A program made the translations under genes and the position numbers. A stretch of DNA of 6,106 nucleotides from NCBI GenBank assembly GCA_030591195.1, contig JAUVBO010000205.1, forward strand, positions 1 to 6,106, given 5' to 3'. Shown in pieces: positions 3,980-6,106 of this stretch (the first letter of the stretch is position 1; each line of letters begins with the position of its first letter). Below the pieces are notes generated by a model. It was not told the origin of the DNA, ran no database searches, and saw nothing but the letters and a program-made list of their open reading frames with translations. Source of the DNA: Pseudomonadota bacterium. Lineage in GTDB: Bacteria; Myxococcota; Polyangia; GCA-2747355; JACKDQ01.

Positions 3980-5743
3980 CTACTGGGGGAGCGATCCGCC
4001 GAACCGTTCCAAGGCGAGGCGGCTCTGGCGACCACGGTGCACCCGAACCCGGCGTGTGACCGACAGGCCGAAGGCCCGGTTGACCAGGCGTACGCGGTAG
4101 GTCCCCACCCGTAGGCGGAGGCGGCACGGCGTGTTGCCTGCGCGACGGCTCCCGCCACGACCGCGCAGATAGACCTCGGCGTAGGCGGGCCGCGTGCTGA
4201 TCAGCAGCCAACCCCAGGCGTGTTGCCTGCGCTGGGGACGCGCGTGGCGAGGGGGGGGATCGGGCGCGGCCGGCCACGTGTCGCCAGGTTCGTCGGGCGC
4301 CGCGTCGCGGGGTCGTGGCGCGTTCTCGGCCACGGGATCGACGCTCGCACCATCGCGCGGATCCTTCGAAGTGAGCGCCGCGTACGCGCGGGCATCGTCC
4401 GCGGTGGACAAGCCGTCGGGGGCGTTGGGCGCCCAGGCCGGGTAATCTGGGGTGGCGACGAACAGCCCCGTCGCCCCGCCGAGCAGGGCCAGAGCGACAA
4501 GCAACGTGAGGCGGCGCACCAGGCGGCCCCGGTCGACGCCGTCCGAGGTGGTGCGCCGTCGATCGGGGGGGACCGTTTTCGCCGTCGGCTGGCGCACCCC
4601 TGCGGACATCGCCGTCGGCTGGCGCACCTCTGCGGACATCGCCGTCGGCGGCCCGAGGCGACCGTCGGGTGCGCAACACGTCGCCCCGTAAGCGTCGACG
4701 GCAGCGGCTTCGCCCGATGCGGTGGTGGCGCTCCGGGCGGCCGGCGAGTCCGCGGCGACCGCTGGCATCCCGGTGAGCCGGGTGCCGACGAGATCGTCGG
4801 ACACGACCACCACGGCGTCTTCGTCGGAACGCGGAGCGAGGCCGATGATCCGCTGGAAGAGCTCTCGAAGGTCGAACGCGCTGGCGACTTCGGGCAAGCA
4901 GCGCCGGCACGCTTCGATCGCTCGAAGCATGCTCGCTGCGTCTTCGAAGCGTTCATCGGGGGCACGGGCCATGGCGGTCAGCAGCGCCCGCTTGACCTCC
5001 GGTGTCAGATCGACGCCGAGCGCCGAGGGCGGTGTCACGCGCGCGTGGCACACCGCCTGGCGGAGCGTCTCCGGATTGGTGCCGGCGAACGGCATCTGGC
5101 CACAGAGCAGGGTGTAGAGGATCGTGCCGACCGAGAAGATATCCGACCGCTGGTCCACCCGCTCCCCGCTCGCCTGCTCGGGCGACATGAAGTCCACGGT
5201 GCCGATCAACCCGCCCGCCACGGTCAGCTCGGCCCCGGCGAGCGATGCCACCCCGAAGTCGGTCAGCTTGACCTCGCCCTCTTTCGAGCAGAGCACGTTG
5301 GCTGGCTTGAGGTCCCGGTGCACGATCCCGAGCGACCGTCCCCGGTCGTCGACTCGCCGGTGGGCGTAGTCCAGACCGCGAAGCATGTGACTGACGATCG
5401 ACAGCGCCACGGGCTGCGAGGGCCAGATGCCGGCCGCACGACTGCGCTCGAGCAGCGTGGCGAGATCGGCGCCGTCGACGTACTCCAGCACCATGAAGTG
5501 CTCGTCGTTGGCCTTGCAGAGATCGAGTATTTGGACGATGTTGCTGTGAGACATCGCCATCAGGATCAGCGCCTCGTTGAGGAACCGCTTCGCCGTCGTG
5601 GGGTTCTGCCTCGCGATACCGCGGATGCGCTTGAACACGACCGGTTTCTTGAAGCCATCGACGCCGTGGGACACGCCGCGGTAGACCACGCCCATGCCGC
5701 CCGCGGCGATCCGTTCGAGAACCTGATAGCGTCCGAGAAGCAT
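3980..5743 (-). CDS. Membrane-anchored Ser/Thr protein kinase with C-terminal PEGA domain
   Basis: The product is 587 residues. A Hanks-type kinase domain spans residues 5-275: Gly-rich loop AAGGMGVVY (13-21), ATP-anchoring Lys38 in VVFKRI, helix-C Glu57, catalytic loop HRDLKPANV (142-150, proton acceptor Asp144), metal-binding DFG (162-164), SPE (187-189) and Asp201 in SDIFSVG. All essential residues are present, so it should phosphorylate Ser/Thr in the cytoplasm. A polar, Pro/Thr/Ala-rich linker with two 10-residue repeats (366-385) leads to one membrane span (about 412-430). Beyond it are a Pro-rich stretch and a PEGA-type beta domain (510-578: WGWLLISTRPAYAEVYLRG, AGNTPC, VGTYRVRLV) outside the cytoplasm. 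The start at 5743 is forced because an in-frame TGA is the codon immediately upstream. No good Shine-Dalgarno lies at normal distance; GGGAGG is 22 bases away. The architecture is common in myxobacterial signalling. Confidence 0.93.
   Translation of the reverse strand: MLLGRYQVLERIAAGGMGVVYRGVSHGVDGFKKPVVFKRIRGIARQNPTTAKRFLNEALILMAMSHSNIVQILDLCKANDEHFMVLEYVDGADLATLLERSRAAGIWPSQPVALSIVSHMLRGLDYAHRRVDDRGRSLGIVHRDLKPANVLCSKEGEVKLTDFGVASLAGAELTVAGGLIGTVDFMSPEQASGERVDQRSDIFSVGTILYTLLCGQMPFAGTNPETLRQAVCHARVTPPSALGVDLTPEVKRALLTAMARAPDERFEDAASMLRAIEACRRCLPEVASAFDLRELFQRIIGLAPRSDEDAVVVVSDDLVGTRLTGMPAVAADSPAARSATTASGEAAAVDAYGATCCAPDGRLGPPTAMSAEVRQPTAMSAGVRQPTAKTVPPDRRRTTSDGVDRGRLVRRLTLLVALALLGGATGLFVATPDYPAWAPNAPDGLSTADDARAYAALTSKDPRDGASVDPVAENAPRPRDAAPDEPGDTWPAAPDPPPRHARPQRRQHAWGWLLISTRPAYAEVYLRGRGGSRRAGNTPCRLRLRVGTYRVRLVNRAFGLSVTRRVRVHRGRQSRLALERFGGSLPQ
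4128..4232. repeat. 16-bp exact direct repeat inside the PEGA coding region, out of frame
   Basis: GGCGTGTTGCCTGCGC occurs at 4128-4143 and 4217-4232, 89 bp apart. Since 89 is not a multiple of 3, the copies encode different residues (AGNTPC near the end of the PEGA domain, RRQHAW before it). In another frame the second copy would also read AGNTP. Confidence 0.8.
4581..4649. repeat. 30-bp tandem repeat in the kinase linker
   Basis: GCCGTCGGCTGGCGCACC starts at 4581 and 4611. The two 30-bp units differ at one position within CACCCCTGC/CACCTCTGC, a second difference being absent in the rest, and a 9-bp third start lies at 4641. It encodes PTAMSAEVRQ and PTAMSAGVRQ followed by PTAKT, so the linker has grown in frame. 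The Thr and Ser residues are plausible phosphorylation sites, but nothing in the sequence proves this. Confidence 0.9.
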
Positions 5744-5752
5744 TCAGTCCAC

Positions 5753-5774
5753 GCCGGGCGGGCTGCCTCCCGGC
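5753..5774 (-). promoter_or_regulatory. Inverted repeat just upstream of the kinase start
   Basis: On the minus strand GCCGGG and CCCGGC form a 6-bp stem with a 10-base loop, ending 9 bases before the kinase ATG. The only GGGAGG-like Shine-Dalgarno sits partly in the stem and loop. Folding could change its distance to the ATG, or it could be incidental in this GC-rich DNA. Confidence 0.35.
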
Positions 5775-5778
5775 CTGG

Positions 5779-5883
5779 TCAAGGCAGCTCCCGCAAGCTG
5801 TCGCACAGCTGCCATTCCACATTGGGCTCGCTGGCGCAGGAGACGATCATCCGCACGCGGTCCATACCCTCGGGGGGGATGCC
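5779..5883 (-). pseudogene. 3' end of a lost gene fused to the rhomboid remnant
   Basis: In a different frame from the rhomboid gene, about 35 codons read as convincing protein (MDRVRMIVSCASEP, then VEWQLCDSLRELP) and end at TGA (minus strand, 5781-5779), 35 bp before the kinase start. That spacing is normal for an upstream operon gene. The reading has no start. It begins at a run of seven C bases, where it meets the broken rhomboid frame; with six C bases the two would be in frame. It is best explained as the tail of a gene once placed between the rhomboid gene and the kinase. I do not recognise the family. Confidence 0.55.
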
Positions 5884-6106
5884 ACGGATTCTGACCCGCA
5901 CGCCACTGCATCACCACCATTGCGCCCATCAGGCCGAACACGGCTCCGGAAGCTCCCACTGTGGGTGAACCCGGACTCAGCAACATCACGCCCACAGCGC
6001 CACCCATGAGGGAAACGGCATAGAGCAGACCAAACGAAACCTTGCCCAGCGCGGGTTCGAGCACCCTGCCGAGCAACCACAGAAGATACATGTTCATGCC
6101 CAGATG

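Larger units (their letters stand above)
5744..6106 (-). pseudogene. Rhomboid-family intramembrane serine protease, 5' cut by window, 3' half lost
   Basis: Rhomboids cut membrane proteins within the bilayer using a Ser-His dyad. Entering at 6106, the frame reads HLGMNMYLLWLLG, the family's conserved H-x-x-x-N-M segment in the second membrane helix. A hydrophobic helix (VSFGLLYAVSLMGGAVGVML) and the active-site helix GASGAVFGLMGAMVV follow, with the catalytic Ser in GASG (about 5942-5953). Similarity stops at GQNPW (5882-5890). Real rhomboids continue with helices 5 and 6, including the catalytic His in an H-x-G-G region. Here the frame runs into unrelated basic residues and ends by chance at TGA 5746-5744, directly touching the kinase ATG. 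Without helix 6 and its His the product cannot be an active protease. Earlier helices lie outside the window. Confidence 0.8.

Noticed and set aside
3939..4910. N-terminal extension of the PEGA-like protein by about 320 residues
   Set aside because: That region is the kinase gene in another frame. The signal peptide and ATGATG with promoter mark the true start.
4220..5968. 582-residue plus-strand frame opposite the kinase
   Set aside because: It is the complement of a clear kinase gene, with His/Arg/Asp-rich antisense composition and no motif.

Overview
High-GC bacterial DNA, most likely from a member of the Myxococcota or a related predatory/social deltaproteobacterial lineage. This rests on a Ser/Thr protein kinase with a C-terminal PEGA domain, a partner membrane protein ending in a KPLYKRWWVWTAVGV-type anchor, a Cys-rich secreted-protein tail and a lipoprotein with a short collagen-like linker. 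No rRNA or tRNA gene is visible, so the lineage is inference.

Layout. 1-162 (+): end of a Cys-rich protein. 151-602: a repeat cassette with three 51-bp tandem units, two diverged 58-bp copies, and a 46-bp duplication of the point where the Cys-rich gene and uvrA converge. 572-about 1335 (-): a uvrA pseudogene, truncated at its 5' end and missing about 60 bp just after Walker B. About 1310-1933: patchwork DNA with coding-like scraps on both strands, a perfect 27-bp tandem repeat, an inverted repeat, and a tandem duplication of a leader, ribosome-binding site and first six codons. 1934-2611 (+): an intact lipoprotein gene. 2612-2771: intergenic, with a strong GC hairpin and a cluster of GTCGAC palindromes. 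2772-3938 (-): a signal-peptide/PEGA-like/C-terminal-anchor protein. 3980-5743 (-): the kinase. 5744-6106 (-): a rhomboid protease gene cut off by the window edge and internally broken, running out of frame into the 3' end of a second lost gene.

The intact functional unit appears to be the kinase and the membrane protein downstream of it, transcribed leftward. They are 41 bp apart, but that gap holds a good sigma-70-type promoter (TTGGGC, 17-bp spacer, TATAAT) placed so that transcription would begin at an ATG. The second gene may therefore be made from its own leaderless mRNA. The kinase has all the usual catalytic residues, one membrane span and a PEGA domain outside the cytoplasm, so it probably links an envelope signal to cytoplasmic phosphorylation. 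The partner may share that envelope location.

The rest looks like decaying accessory DNA: two or three pseudogenes or gene remnants, several local tandem duplications and a short repeat family. No clearly new defence, CRISPR or mobile system is visible. The most unusual items are the gene-end-duplicating repeat cassette, the duplicated translation-start leader with its ATGA-overlapping upstream reading frame, and the putative leaderless promoter.
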